This document shows positions 42,701 through 52,312 of a DNA stretch of 64,000 nt, piece after piece; position 1 is the stretch's first letter, and the number at the start of each line of letters is the position of its first letter. A program made the position numbers and the translations under genes. This stretch comes from Agreia sp. PsM10 (GTDB taxonomy: Bacteria > Actinomycetota > Actinomycetes > Actinomycetales > Microbacteriaceae), in contig NZ_JARUXC010000019.1 in the NCBI RefSeq assembly GCF_030433855.1, forward strand, positions 1-64,000, written 5' to 3'. The notes beneath the pieces are model-generated. The model did not search any database and had not been told where the DNA came from. It saw nothing but the letters and a program-made list of their open reading frames with translations.

Positions 42701-43954
42701 TCAGGCTCCGGTGAAGATGAGCACGAGCAGCGTCACGTTGAGAGTGACCAGCAGCACCGAGGCGATGATTCCGGCGACCGTGGTGTGCCAGCGGTTGGTG
42801 AATTCGCCGAGCAGTTGCCGGCGTGACGTGAGCCAGACCAGGGGGATCAGTGCGAACGGGATGCCGAACGAGAGCACGACCTGGCTGACGACGAGCGACC
42901 AGGTGGGGTCGAGCCCGACGCCGAGAATCACGAGCGCGGGGATGAGCGTGACCAGTCGACGCCACACGATGGGGATGCGCACGCGGAGCAGCCCGTGCAT
43001 GATCTCGGCCCCCGCGTAGGCGCCGACCGAGGTCGAGGCGAGACCGGATGCGAGCAGTCCGACCGCGAACAGCGTCGCGACCACGCCGCCCATGGCCTGG
43101 CCGATCGCCGCGTGCGCGCCCTCGAGCGTGTCGGTTCCCGCCACTCCCTGCAGCGAGGTCGCGGCGAGGAGCAGGATGGCGAGGTTCACGGTCCCCGCGA
43201 TGGCGAGGGCGATCGAGACGTCCCAGCGGGTGGCCGTGAGGAGTCGCCTCGTGCTGTGGTCGTGGCTGCGCACGGCGAAACGGTCGCGGGTGAGGGCGGA
43301 GTGCGCGTAGATGGCGTGCGGCATGATGGTGGCGCCCAGAATGGATGCCGCGAGCAGCACCGACGAGGGGCCCTCGAAGCGGGGCACGAGTCCGCCGACG
43401 ACCGATGCCGCGTCTGGCGGATTGATCACGACGCCGGCCGCGAAGCCCACGGCGATGATCACGAGCAGCGAGATGATGACGCGTTCGAACGTCTTCTGCC
43501 GCCCCGACCCCTGCAGGATGAGCACGAGCATGGAGACGGTGCCGGTGATCGCGCCGCCGAGAAGAAGCGGCAGGTCGAACAGCAGCGAGAGGGCGATCGC
43601 CCCTCCGATGATCTCTGCGAGGTCGGTGGCCATGGCCACGAGCTCGGCCTGCACCCAGAAGAGCCTCCGACCCCAGGTCGAGCCGATGCGTTCGCCGAGC
43701 AGCTCGGGCAGGCTCTTGCCGGTCACGATGCCGAGCTTGGCGGAGAGGTATTGGATGAGCCACGCCATGACGTTGCCGAGCACGACGATCCACACGAGCA
43801 GGAACCCGAACGCGGCGCCCGCCGTCATGTTGCTGGCCACGTTGCCCGGGTCGAGGTAGGCCACCCCGGCCACGAGGGCGGGCCCGAGCAGCCATACGAG
43901 GTGCGAACCGCGGGGCGCTGCCGGCGTCGTCACCGGTGTGGGGGTGTGGAGCAT
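42701..43954 (-). CDS. mntH: NRAMP-type Mn2+/H+ symporter
   Basis: 417 residues with 11 helices. The metal-binding helix 1 motif is VAYLDPGNVASNMTAG (DPGN) and helix 6 has IMPHAIYAHSAL (the MPH signature). It imports manganese and possibly iron with protons. ATG 43954 lies six bases after TACAGT, so the mRNA is leaderless, and a 22-bp palindrome covers the -35 region. It is followed by mntR. Confidence 0.93.
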   Translation of the reverse strand: MLHTPTPVTTPAAPRGSHLVWLLGPALVAGVAYLDPGNVASNMTAGAAFGFLLVWIVVLGNVMAWLIQYLSAKLGIVTGKSLPELLGERIGSTWGRRLFWVQAELVAMATDLAEIIGGAIALSLLFDLPLLLGGAITGTVSMLVLILQGSGRQKTFERVIISLLVIIAVGFAAGVVINPPDAASVVGGLVPRFEGPSSVLLAASILGATIMPHAIYAHSALTRDRFAVRSHDHSTRRLLTATRWDVSIALAIAGTVNLAILLLAATSLQGVAGTDTLEGAHAAIGQAMGGVVATLFAVGLLASGLASTSVGAYAGAEIMHGLLRVRIPIVWRRLVTLIPALVILGVGLDPTWSLVVSQVVLSFGIPFALIPLVWLTSRRQLLGEFTNRWHTTVAGIIASVLLVTLNVTLLVLIFTGA

Positions 43955-43960
43955 GCCGCT

Positions 43961-43966
43961 ACTGTA
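43961..43966 (-). promoter_or_regulatory. -10 element for mntH (leaderless)
   Basis: Minus-strand TACAGT, six bases, then ATG 43954. Confidence 0.7.
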
Positions 43967-43970
43967 GCGA

Positions 43971-43992
43971 ATTTTTAGGCGCGCCTAAAAAT
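43971..43992. promoter_or_regulatory. MntR/DtxR box, 22-bp perfect palindrome
   Basis: Half-site ATTTTTAGGCG and its exact complement. The core TTAGGCGCGCCTAA fits DtxR-family operators. It starts 4 bp upstream of the mntH -10 and spans the -35, so bound MntR would block RNA polymerase. Confidence 0.9.
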
Positions 43993-44016
43993 CCGTTCGT
44001 CGAGTCTGCCGAGACG

Positions 44017-44040
44017 CCCTTCGACGGGCTCAGGGAACGG
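44017..44040 (+). repeat. Interspersed repeat copy, upstream of the SpoU-type methylase
   Basis: CCCTTCGACGGGCTCAGGGA then ACGG, between the MntR box and the next promoter. It has the same CCCT...AGGG pairing as the copy at 33744. Confidence 0.7.
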
Positions 44041-44050
44041 AAGGGGACGG

Positions 44051-44056
44051 TAGCCT
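44051..44056 (+). promoter_or_regulatory. -10 element for the SpoU-type methylase gene (leaderless)
   Basis: TAGCCT, six bases, then ATG 44063. Confidence 0.65.
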
Positions 44057-44062
44057 GAGGGG

Positions 44063-44758
44063 ATGCCCGATGAGCCGGTTCCCGCGTCGCCGAATCCGTC
44101 CGTCGAACTCACCACCAACGGCGTCGGACCCTGGCAGGGCGATCTGCCCGACGACGAGGTCTACGACCCCGAGCTGCTTGCGGCCGGCGACTCGCGCAAC
44201 GTGATCGATCGCTATCGCTACTGGCGCATGGACGCGATCGTCGCCGACCTCGACCTCGCGCGGCATCCCTTTCACGTGGCCATCGAGAACTGGCAGCACG
44301 ATCTCAACATCGGATCGATCGTGCGCAGCGCCAATGCCTTCGGCGCCGACACGGTGCACATCATCGGCCGGCGCAGGTGGAACAAGCGCGGCGCCATGGT
44401 GACCGATCGCTACCAGCACGTGCTGCATCATCCCGACGTCGAGACTTTCGTCGCGTGGGCAGCGGATGCGGGACTGCCGGTCATCGCCATCGACAACGTG
44501 CCGGGCAGCGTCATCATCGAGACGTTCGCTCTTCCCTCCTCGTGCGTGCTGCTGTTCGGTCAGGAGGGCCCGGGCCTGTCGCCGGAAGCCCTCGAGGCCG
44601 CGCACGCGATCGTCGAGATCAGCCAGTTCGGCTCGACCCGCTCGATCAACGCCTCGGCTGCGGCCGCGGTCGCGATGCACGCGTGGATTCTGCAGCACGT
44701 CTCCTTCGGACAGGCGACGCCGGATACACAGCCGACGCCGGATACACTGACGACGTGA
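44063..44758 (+). CDS. TrmH/SpoU-family RNA 2'-O-methyltransferase
   Basis: 231 residues with the three SPOUT motifs: NIGSIVRSANAFGAD, LLFGQEGPGLS and SQFGSTRSINASAAAAVAMHAW. It methylates ribose in tRNA or rRNA; the site is unknown. The last residues, QATPDTQPTPDTLTT, come from an 18-bp DNA duplication that also contains the promoter of the next gene. Its TGA stop overlaps the GTG start of the GH6 gene. Confidence 0.9.
   Translation: MPDEPVPASPNPSVELTTNGVGPWQGDLPDDEVYDPELLAAGDSRNVIDRYRYWRMDAIVADLDLARHPFHVAIENWQHDLNIGSIVRSANAFGADTVHIIGRRRWNKRGAMVTDRYQHVLHHPDVETFVAWAADAGLPVIAIDNVPGSVIIETFALPSSCVLLFGQEGPGLSPEALEAAHAIVEISQFGSTRSINASAAAAVAMHAWILQHVSFGQATPDTQPTPDTLTT
44716..44748 (+). repeat. 18-bp tandem repeat carrying the GH6 promoter
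   Basis: GACGCCGGATACAC occurs at 44716-44729 and 44734-44747. The second copy plus T gives the -10 TACACT (44743-44748), six bases before GTG 44755. The first copy ends TACACA and lacks the critical final T. Confidence 0.7.
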
Positions 44759-45813
44759 CGTCTAAAGGCTCGCGAATCGGGGTAGCGATCGCCATCGTGG
44801 CCCTCACGCTGCCCATCGTGGCCCTGGGCGTGGTCTTCACCGGCATCGTCTCCACTCCCGTACCCGCCTCCGAGTCCACCTCCGGATCCGAGAGCGACCC
44901 GGGAGCGCCCATCGACAATCCGCTGCAGGGCCAGACCTTCTACGTCGATCCCGAGTCGCTCGCCGCGAAGGCGGCCGCCGCATCCGCCGCGGCCGATCAG
45001 GGCGGTTCGGACTCCACGGTGGCTCCGTCTGCTCAGACCGAGGTGCTCGACAAGCTCGCGGCCACCCCGGCGGCGATCTGGCTGGTCCCCGAGAGGTATC
45101 CGACCGCGACCGTCGCCGCCACGGTGACCGCGACTCTCGACGCGGCCGCCGCATCCGATGAGACGCCCGTCTTCGTGGTCTACGGCGTGCCGAACCGCGA
45201 CTGCGGCAACCTCTCGTCCGGTGGCCTCACGGCGGCCGAATATCCCCTCTGGGTCGCCGAGATCGCGGGGGCCTTCGCCGACCGCTCGGCCATCGTCATC
45301 CTCGAGCCCGACGCGCTGGCCCTCGCGACCCAGTGCGGCAACGTCGACGAGCGCGTCGATCAGATCAAGGGCTCCGTCGACACCTTCTCGTCGACGCAGG
45401 CCGTCGTCTACCTCGACGGAGGGCACTCGACCTGGCTTCCGGCGACGCAGATGGCAGACCTGTTGAATCGCGCGGGCATCGCCGAGACGCGAGGCTTCGC
45501 CACGAACGTCTCGAACTACAACTCCACGGTCAAGGAGCGCGCATACGGCGAGAAGCTGTCATCGCTCACCGGCGACTCGCACTACGTGATAGACACGGGC
45601 CGCAACGGCAAGGGGTCCAACGGCGAGTGGTGCAATCCTTCGGGCAGAGCGCTCGGTGTCGCCCCGACCGTGGTCACCGACGCGGGTCACCTCGACGCCG
45701 AACTGTGGGTGAAGCCCCCGGGCGAGAGCGACGGCACCTGCAACGGCGGACCCGACGCCGGAACCTGGTGGCCCGAAAGCGCGCTGGAGCTGGCCGCCAA
45801 TGCCGGCTGGTAG
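44755..45813 (+). CDS. Secreted or membrane-anchored glycoside hydrolase family 6 (beta-1,4-glucanase)
   Basis: 352 residues. A signal anchor (GVAIAIVALTLPIVALGVVFTG) and Ser/Asp-rich linker precede a GH6 barrel: YGVPNRDCGN (Asp149, Cys150), ILEPDALAL (catalytic acid Asp186), YLDGGHSTW, GFATNVSNYN and the signature WVKPPGESDG. It cuts beta-1,4-glucan with inversion. In Streptomyces a GH6 enzyme works with the cellulose-synthase-like machinery at hyphal tips; a processive GT2 gene 3 kb away makes a similar role plausible here. GTG 44755 is the leaderless start. The domain is single, with no carbohydrate-binding module. Confidence 0.87.
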   Translation: MTSKGSRIGVAIAIVALTLPIVALGVVFTGIVSTPVPASESTSGSESDPGAPIDNPLQGQTFYVDPESLAAKAAAASAAADQGGSDSTVAPSAQTEVLDKLAATPAAIWLVPERYPTATVAATVTATLDAAAASDETPVFVVYGVPNRDCGNLSSGGLTAAEYPLWVAEIAGAFADRSAIVILEPDALALATQCGNVDERVDQIKGSVDTFSSTQAVVYLDGGHSTWLPATQMADLLNRAGIAETRGFATNVSNYNSTVKERAYGEKLSSLTGDSHYVIDTGRNGKGSNGEWCNPSGRALGVAPTVVTDAGHLDAELWVKPPGESDGTCNGGPDAGTWWPESALELAANAGW

Positions 45814-45826
45814 TCGCGCCCTTTGA

Positions 45827-45832
45827 TAGTGT
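45827..45832 (+). promoter_or_regulatory. -10 element for the response regulator gene
   Basis: TAGTGT predicts a start near 45839 and a leader of about 24 nt ending in GGGGATCACT before GTG 45863. Confidence 0.45.
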
Positions 45833-45862
45833 GCAGCGTACCGTTCAGGATTGGGGATCACT

Positions 45863-46813
45863 GTGGGCTATGAGGCGCAAGACAGACGGATGGCCGTCAT
45901 CATCGAAGATGACGCAGACATCCGGCACCTGCTCGAGAGCGTTCTCACCCAGGCCGGCTTCGACGTCATAGCCACCAGCAACGGCCACGACGGAATTCAG
46001 GCGGTGCGGGCCTACGAGCCCATCGTCACGACCCTCGACGTGAGCATGCCCGGCATGGACGGCTTCGAGGTGGCCAAGCGCCTGCGCACCTTCAGTCAGA
46101 CCTACATCGTGATGCTCACGGCCCGAGACGAGGAGATCGACACCCTGCAGGGGCTCGAGGCCGGTGCCGACGACTACCTCACCAAACCTTTCCGTCCTCG
46201 CGAGCTGCGCGCCCGCATCGACGCTATGCTGCGTCGCCCGCGTATGGCGTCGGCCGACGAGCCGGTTGCAGCCGTCGCTCAGGCGGCGCCTGCCGCGGTC
46301 GTGGCGCCGGTCGCCGAGGTTCCCGTCGTCGCTGCGGCACCCGTTGCGGCGGCTCCCGTCGCGCAGGCGCCGGCGGCGCGTTCGGCCGCGGAGCCGAGCA
46401 CCAGAACGGGCGCTCATGCCGCGCCGGGCGCTCCGGATGCCGCACAGCCGGCCGCCCGCGAGACGTCGGAGGACGGCGGCGAGGGGTGGATCGAGCACAA
46501 CGGGCTCCGTCTCAACCGTGAGATGCGCCTCGCGTCGCTCGAGGGCAAAGACCTCGATCTCACCCGCACGGAATTCGATCTGCTGGTCGCCGTCGTCGAA
46601 TCGAAGCGTCGAGTGCGCACGAAGGCCGACCTGGCCCTGCTCCTGCGCGGCGAGAGCTACGTCACCGCCTACTACGTGACCGAGGCCGACAAACGCGCCG
46701 TCGAGGTGCACATGGGCAATCTGCGCAAGAAGCTCGGCGACAGCCTCACGACTCCCCGATGGCTCGAGACCGTGCGCGGCGTCGGCTACCGGCTCGCTGC
46801 ACCCGACGAGTAA
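45863..46813 (+). CDS. Two-component response regulator, receiver plus winged helix with long Ala/Pro linker
   Basis: 316 residues. The receiver has the acidic pair in VIIEDDADIRHLL, phospho-acceptor Asp in TLDVSMPGMDGFEV, Thr in MLTARDEE and Lys in YLTKPF. A 75-residue Ala/Pro/Val linker (VPVVAAAPVAAAPVAQAP) then leads to an OmpR-type winged helix (LTRTEFDLLVAVVESKRRVRTK, VEVHMGNLRKKLGD, VRGVGYRLA). The linker is far longer than in most OmpR proteins. GTG 45863 is preferred to TTG 45851. It lies next to the GT2/Hpt-like pair and may act with the kinase at 50570-52237, though kinase and regulator are not in one operon. Confidence 0.88.
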   Translation: MGYEAQDRRMAVIIEDDADIRHLLESVLTQAGFDVIATSNGHDGIQAVRAYEPIVTTLDVSMPGMDGFEVAKRLRTFSQTYIVMLTARDEEIDTLQGLEAGADDYLTKPFRPRELRARIDAMLRRPRMASADEPVAAVAQAAPAAVVAPVAEVPVVAAAPVAAAPVAQAPAARSAAEPSTRTGAHAAPGAPDAAQPAARETSEDGGEGWIEHNGLRLNREMRLASLEGKDLDLTRTEFDLLVAVVESKRRVRTKADLALLLRGESYVTAYYVTEADKRAVEVHMGNLRKKLGDSLTTPRWLETVRGVGYRLAAPDE

Positions 46814-46832
46814 AGACCCGCCGGCTCCGCGC

Positions 46833-47195
46833 TCACGCGTTCGAGGTGAGTCCGAACCGCACGTCGAGTTCGACGCAGGTCTCGAGTCCGACCTGGTCGA
46901 GCCGCGAGAGGTGTCGCGTGCAGCCCTCGAAGTCCTGACGCTCGAGCGAGCTGTGCATCAGCGAGGCTGTGGCCTCGATGACCTGTGCACCGATCATCCT
47001 CGACGACGACCGGATGCTGAGGAGCACGACGTGCGTCTCCTCGGCATCCCGGCGGTCGAGGGCGTTCGTCAGCCTCCGGACACGGGTCTCCCAGAGGCTG
47101 ACGAAATCGCGGGCGAAACGGGAACGCGCCCCCTCGTCCCGCCCCACCGAAGTGAGCAGGTCGCGGAGGGCGTCCTCGTCGAGAAGTCGGCTCAT
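46833..47195 (-). CDS. Hpt-like helical protein lacking the phospho-accepting histidine
   Basis: 120 residues, all helical, matching the histidine-phosphotransfer fold: FVSLWETRVRRLTNALDRRD, then LSIRSSSRMIGA where active Hpt proteins have HxLKGSSxxxGA, then LMHSSLERQDFEGCTRHLSRL. The His position is Leu59, Lys is Arg62 and the first Gly is Ser63. His55 is one helical turn earlier and would be misplaced. It is therefore probably unable to carry phosphate and may act as a docking partner. Its ATG overlaps the GT2 stop as ATGA (47192-47195), so its amount is tied to the synthase. It ends 19 bp from the response regulator stop. Confidence 0.72.
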   Translation of the reverse strand: MSRLLDEDALRDLLTSVGRDEGARSRFARDFVSLWETRVRRLTNALDRRDAEETHVVLLSIRSSSRMIGAQVIEATASLMHSSLERQDFEGCTRHLSRLDQVGLETCVELDVRFGLTSNA

Positions 47196-48637
47196 ACCTT
47201 GTATCCGTGCTGGCGCTTGACGAGCTTGGCGAACATGGTGAGCGTCTGAAGAACCGTGATGACACCGAGCACGGGCCAGCCGATCCAGAGGATCGTGGAC
47301 TGCAGCATGATGGGAAGCTGCATCCAGATGACGACCATCGCGACGATGATGCCGGCTGCGACGAGCAGCGGGGTGAGGTAGGCGTTGCCCGAGCCGCGCT
47401 CGGCCTTGGCCTGCTCTGCCCAGTTGTCGACCTGCTTGTTGCTGGCGAACTTCGACCACGCACGAACGAAGTGTCCGATGCGCACCCACATGTAGAGCTC
47501 GGCGGGGAACACCGCCATGGCGAAGAACGTGTCCCGCCAGCTGCGGTTCTTCATCGAGGCCGCGGTGCGCCAGTTCAGGGCGATGGCGACGACCGGCGGG
47601 ATGAGCCAGACCGGGCTGAACACGAAGGCGCCGATCGAGAGCGACGCGATGAGCAGCAGGAAGAACAGGCCGCGGGTCACGATGTTGGCGACCATCGAGA
47701 TGTTCTCGAGCCAGCGCAGGCGCAGGTTGGGGTGGAAGGGCTGGCCCTTCGTGTCGCCGCGCTGCCCGGGCCACATGAGCTCGATGGCGCCGAAGTTCCA
47801 CTTGACCTGCTGGGCATCGAGGCCGCGCAGCGTGGTCATGCCGCCGACGTTGGCGCGGGCGCGGGCCGAGATCTTGGTGAGGTAGCCGGCGCTCTTGATC
47901 TGCAGCGAGAGCAGGGAGTCCTCGACCTCGCTGTCCTTCACCCACGGGGTGGCCTGGTGGCTGTCGGCCATGACCTCGCGCAGCGCCTTGATCGAGAAGA
48001 TCGAGAACTGGCCGCCGAGAACGGCCATGTTGCGGCCGCGGAGCATGTTCTGCATGTTGAAGGCGGCGAACTGGGCGCGCTGGCCCGAGATGAGGAACTT
48101 GGCCATGGTGCCCTTGATGGGCGCCTCGTCGATCGAGTAGATCGCCGAGATGCCGCCGATGCGGGTGTCCGAGGCGATCTCGGCCTCGAGCGACTCGACG
48201 GCGTTGACGTCGGCCGTGGTGTCACCGTCGACGCCCAGCAGGTAGTCGCAGCCCTCGACCAGCGAGTAGCCGTAGTTGAGCGCGCCGACCTTCTTGTCGG
48301 GGTTCTCGCCGATGTCGTGGATGAAGACCTCGGTCTCCTGGGTGACGCCGTTGTCGGTGCGGCTGTGGGGGCCGGCGTAGGCGCTGGCGATCTCGACCGT
48401 CTTGTCGGTGGAGTTGTTGACGACCACGTGGATGACGTCGGGGAGGCGGGTCTGCGCCAGCAGCGACTCGAGGACCTCGGCGATGGAGTCGGCCTCGTTG
48501 TATGCGGGAACGATGCAGCCGACCATGGGGCGGTAGCTCGGCAGGGCATCGACGATGTCGATGAACTCGGTGGCGTAGGCGGCGAGTGCGGGGTCGACAG
48601 CCGGCTGGGGCTTCACGTAGCGGTTCGTCTCGGTCAT
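47192..48637 (-). CDS. Processive family-2 glycosyltransferase (cellulose/poly-GlcNAc synthase-like)
   Basis: 481 residues. The GT-A domain has MVGCIVPAYNEADS, VDGDTTADVNAVESL (D-x-D), VKDSEVEDSLLSLQ (catalytic E-D) and QQVKWN, the QxxRW-type motif of processive synthases with Lys for Arg. Four helices follow in two pairs (FFLLLIASLSIGAFVF, LIPPVVAIALNW, LTPLLVAAGIIVAMVVIW, STILWIGWPVLGVITVLQT). It should polymerise a beta-linked glycan and pass it through the membrane. No PilZ domain is fused. It is coupled to the Hpt-like gene. A cellulose-like product would fit the GH6 neighbour; poly-GlcNAc is the alternative. Confidence 0.85.
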   Translation of the reverse strand: MTETNRYVKPQPAVDPALAAYATEFIDIVDALPSYRPMVGCIVPAYNEADSIAEVLESLLAQTRLPDVIHVVVNNSTDKTVEIASAYAGPHSRTDNGVTQETEVFIHDIGENPDKKVGALNYGYSLVEGCDYLLGVDGDTTADVNAVESLEAEIASDTRIGGISAIYSIDEAPIKGTMAKFLISGQRAQFAAFNMQNMLRGRNMAVLGGQFSIFSIKALREVMADSHQATPWVKDSEVEDSLLSLQIKSAGYLTKISARARANVGGMTTLRGLDAQQVKWNFGAIELMWPGQRGDTKGQPFHPNLRLRWLENISMVANIVTRGLFFLLLIASLSIGAFVFSPVWLIPPVVAIALNWRTAASMKNRSWRDTFFAMAVFPAELYMWVRIGHFVRAWSKFASNKQVDNWAEQAKAERGSGNAYLTPLLVAAGIIVAMVVIWMQLPIMLQSTILWIGWPVLGVITVLQTLTMFAKLVKRQHGYKV

Positions 48638-48700
48638 GAATACAACAGTGCCGCAGTGAAATCAGGCTTTCGGCAAGCGAATGACAAGGTCTCCACAAGA

Positions 48701-48706
48701 TATGCT
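48701..48706 (+). promoter_or_regulatory. Likely -10 element for the lipoprotein gene
   Basis: TATGCT predicts a start near 48713 and a 50-nt leader ending in GGGGGAG before ATG 48763. Confidence 0.45.
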
Positions 48707-48762
48707 CAAGATTCGCGCACCCCATGCGAGGGGTGAGAAGCGACGGTATGGGGGAGTGACGC

Positions 48763-49380
48763 ATGATTCGCAGAAGCTGGAAGAACGCGGCCGCAGCTGC
48801 TGCCCTCGGCACGGCCCTGGTCGTGACCCTGAGCGGATGCGGCACCGCCCCGTGGGCCGCCGGCGAGACATCCGCCGCCACGTCGACGAAATCGTCGACT
48901 CCCACCCCCAAGGCCACGATCACCTCGGTCGTGAACGAGCTCGCCACCGGCTCCGCGCAGCACCAGCTGCAGGCCGGCGACGCGGCCCTCACCGCCAACT
49001 ACTGGTCGACCCTGAGCATGGACCAGTGGACCGCCGAGGCGAACAAGCCCATCAGCTTCTCGCTGATCGCGGCCCTCGGAACCGATCAGGGCCAGGGGGT
49101 CTACCTCTCGCGGGTCAGCCTCGTCGTCGCCGTGGCCGGGCCGAAGGGCTCCCTCGATGCTCCGGCTCCGCTGAGCGACCAGGCCTCCGTCGCGCCGGGC
49201 TACGACATCAAGTCGCCCTACAGCTACAGCCAGACCTTCATCCTGCCCGCGATCGACCCGGCCGCCACCAGCGTGACCCTGTCGTTCACCTACGAGCTGC
49301 TCATCCAGACCACGCCGACGTCGGGCACCTACGCCAAGCAGACGGCCAGCGACCAGGTCACGATCGCCATCGCGGAGTAG
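48763..49380 (+). CDS. Lipoprotein of unknown function
   Basis: 205 residues. The signal peptide ends in the lipobox LSGC (Cys26), followed by a Ser/Thr/Ala linker and a beta-rich domain (LSRVSLVVAVAGPKGS, SVTLSFTYELLIQTTP) without further cysteine. No family is recognised. GGGGGAG sits 6 nt before the ATG. It lies between the glycan synthase (divergent) and the GGDEF/kinase pair (convergent), which suggests an envelope role in the same process. Confidence 0.72.
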   Translation: MIRRSWKNAAAAAALGTALVVTLSGCGTAPWAAGETSAATSTKSSTPTPKATITSVVNELATGSAQHQLQAGDAALTANYWSTLSMDQWTAEANKPISFSLIAALGTDQGQGVYLSRVSLVVAVAGPKGSLDAPAPLSDQASVAPGYDIKSPYSYSQTFILPAIDPAATSVTLSFTYELLIQTTPTSGTYAKQTASDQVTIAIAE

Positions 49381-49412
49381 ACCGCACTGGCGCGGAGCAG
49401 CGCGGATATCGC

Positions 49413-50569
49413 TCAGGCGGTCGTGCTGACCTCGATGTGATTGCCCCCGGCGGCCTTGCTTCGTTCGACCGCGCCGACCACGGCCGTGGTGAGGTCCGGC
49501 AGCGCGTACCCGTGGTCGAAGCTGTCGGCGACACCGAGACTGGCCGTGAGTCTGATCTTCTGCCCGTCCGGCAGGGGGTTGTCGACCAGCGCGATCTGGA
49601 TGCGCTCGGCGACGGCGAGGGCCTCGGTCGCACTGGCGACCGCGACGAGCACGAAGAAGCGCCCCGCTGCCGGATGCCCGAGGGCCGCCATCACGGGAAC
49701 GGTGCCGCGCAGCGTCTGGGCGAAGCTCGAGATCGCCTCGTCACCCGCCGCGCGACCGAATGCGGTGTTCACCTCGGGCAGGCGGTCGATGTCGGCCGCG
49801 ATCAGGGCGACGCCCTGCCCGGCGTTCTCGGCGCGCTCGAGGTGATCCTCCGCGGACTGCACGAAGGACTCCGCCGACAGCACGCCTGATCGGGAGAGGA
49901 TGCCGACGCTCAGGTCGCCGACCGCGCTGTCGCCGCCGCGCTCGGCCCGCAGCACCGAGACGGTGATCGCGGCGCTGATGATCAGCGCCATCGTGACCAC
50001 GGCCGCGATGCCCGAGTTGAAGTACGCGGTGAAGGCCGGGCCGTCCGGGCCCGTGATGAGGAACACGATGGTGCGGGCGAGCATAAATATCGCCACGATC
50101 CAGAGCACGATTCCGAGGGAACGTCCGTTCACGTTGCGGCGCAGTCGGCCGCGCTGCAGTTCGACCCCGCCCAGAACACTGAGAATGGCGAGGCCGAACC
50201 ACAGCACGGGCGCTCCGGCCCAGGTGCCCTCGCCGGGGGTCTGAAGCGCGGTCGCGACGGCGACGACGAGGGCCACGACGACGACGACCCAGAGCAGCGG
50301 CGGGCGGCGATTGTGCAGACGTGCGCCGCACCAGAGGGCGCCGATCGCCGAGACGTAGGCCACGTTGCCGACGAGCAGGCCCCACCACGCACCGGGAACC
50401 GCGGCCTCCACGCCGTAGCCGGCCGCCACCGTTATGCCGCCGATGAACCCGAGGCTCCACATGCGCCCGGTCGCGTCGTTCCGGGTGAACGACGTGTTGA
50501 GGATGAACGAGACACCGCAGAGCACGACCGCGAGGCTGGACATGGTCATGAGGGTCACAACGTCGAAGG

Positions 50570-50573
<4 letters not shown>
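49413..50573 (-). CDS. Membrane protein with degenerate GGDEF domain
   Basis: 386 residues. About seven helices (first 215 residues) precede a GGDEF-fold domain that keeps LIAADIDRLPEVNTAFGRAAGDEA and the C-terminal LTASLGVADSF. The catalytic loop reads AAGRF in place of GGDEF (LGHPAAGRFFVLV). It can hardly make cyclic di-GMP; similar domains elsewhere bind GTP or act as partner-binding modules. The ATG at 50573 overlaps the kinase stop as ATGA, so it is translated with the histidine kinase. Confidence 0.8.
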
Positions 50574-52237
<1,664 letters not shown>

Positions 52238-52243
52238 AGTCGT

Positions 52244-52249
52244 AGCGTA
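52244..52249 (-). promoter_or_regulatory. -10 element for the histidine kinase gene (leaderless)
   Basis: Minus-strand TACGCT, six bases, then GTG 52237. Confidence 0.65.
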
Positions 52250-52299
52250 GCAACCGGCGGGAGGCGCGAATACCCGGCCGTTCTCAGGGAGCCGGCGCG

Positions 52300-52305
52300 T
52301 AAGGT
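52300..52305 (+). promoter_or_regulatory. -10 element for the sulfite-oxidase-family gene (leaderless)
   Basis: TAAGGT, seven bases, then ATG 52313. Confidence 0.6.
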
Positions 52306-52312
52306 CGAGCGT

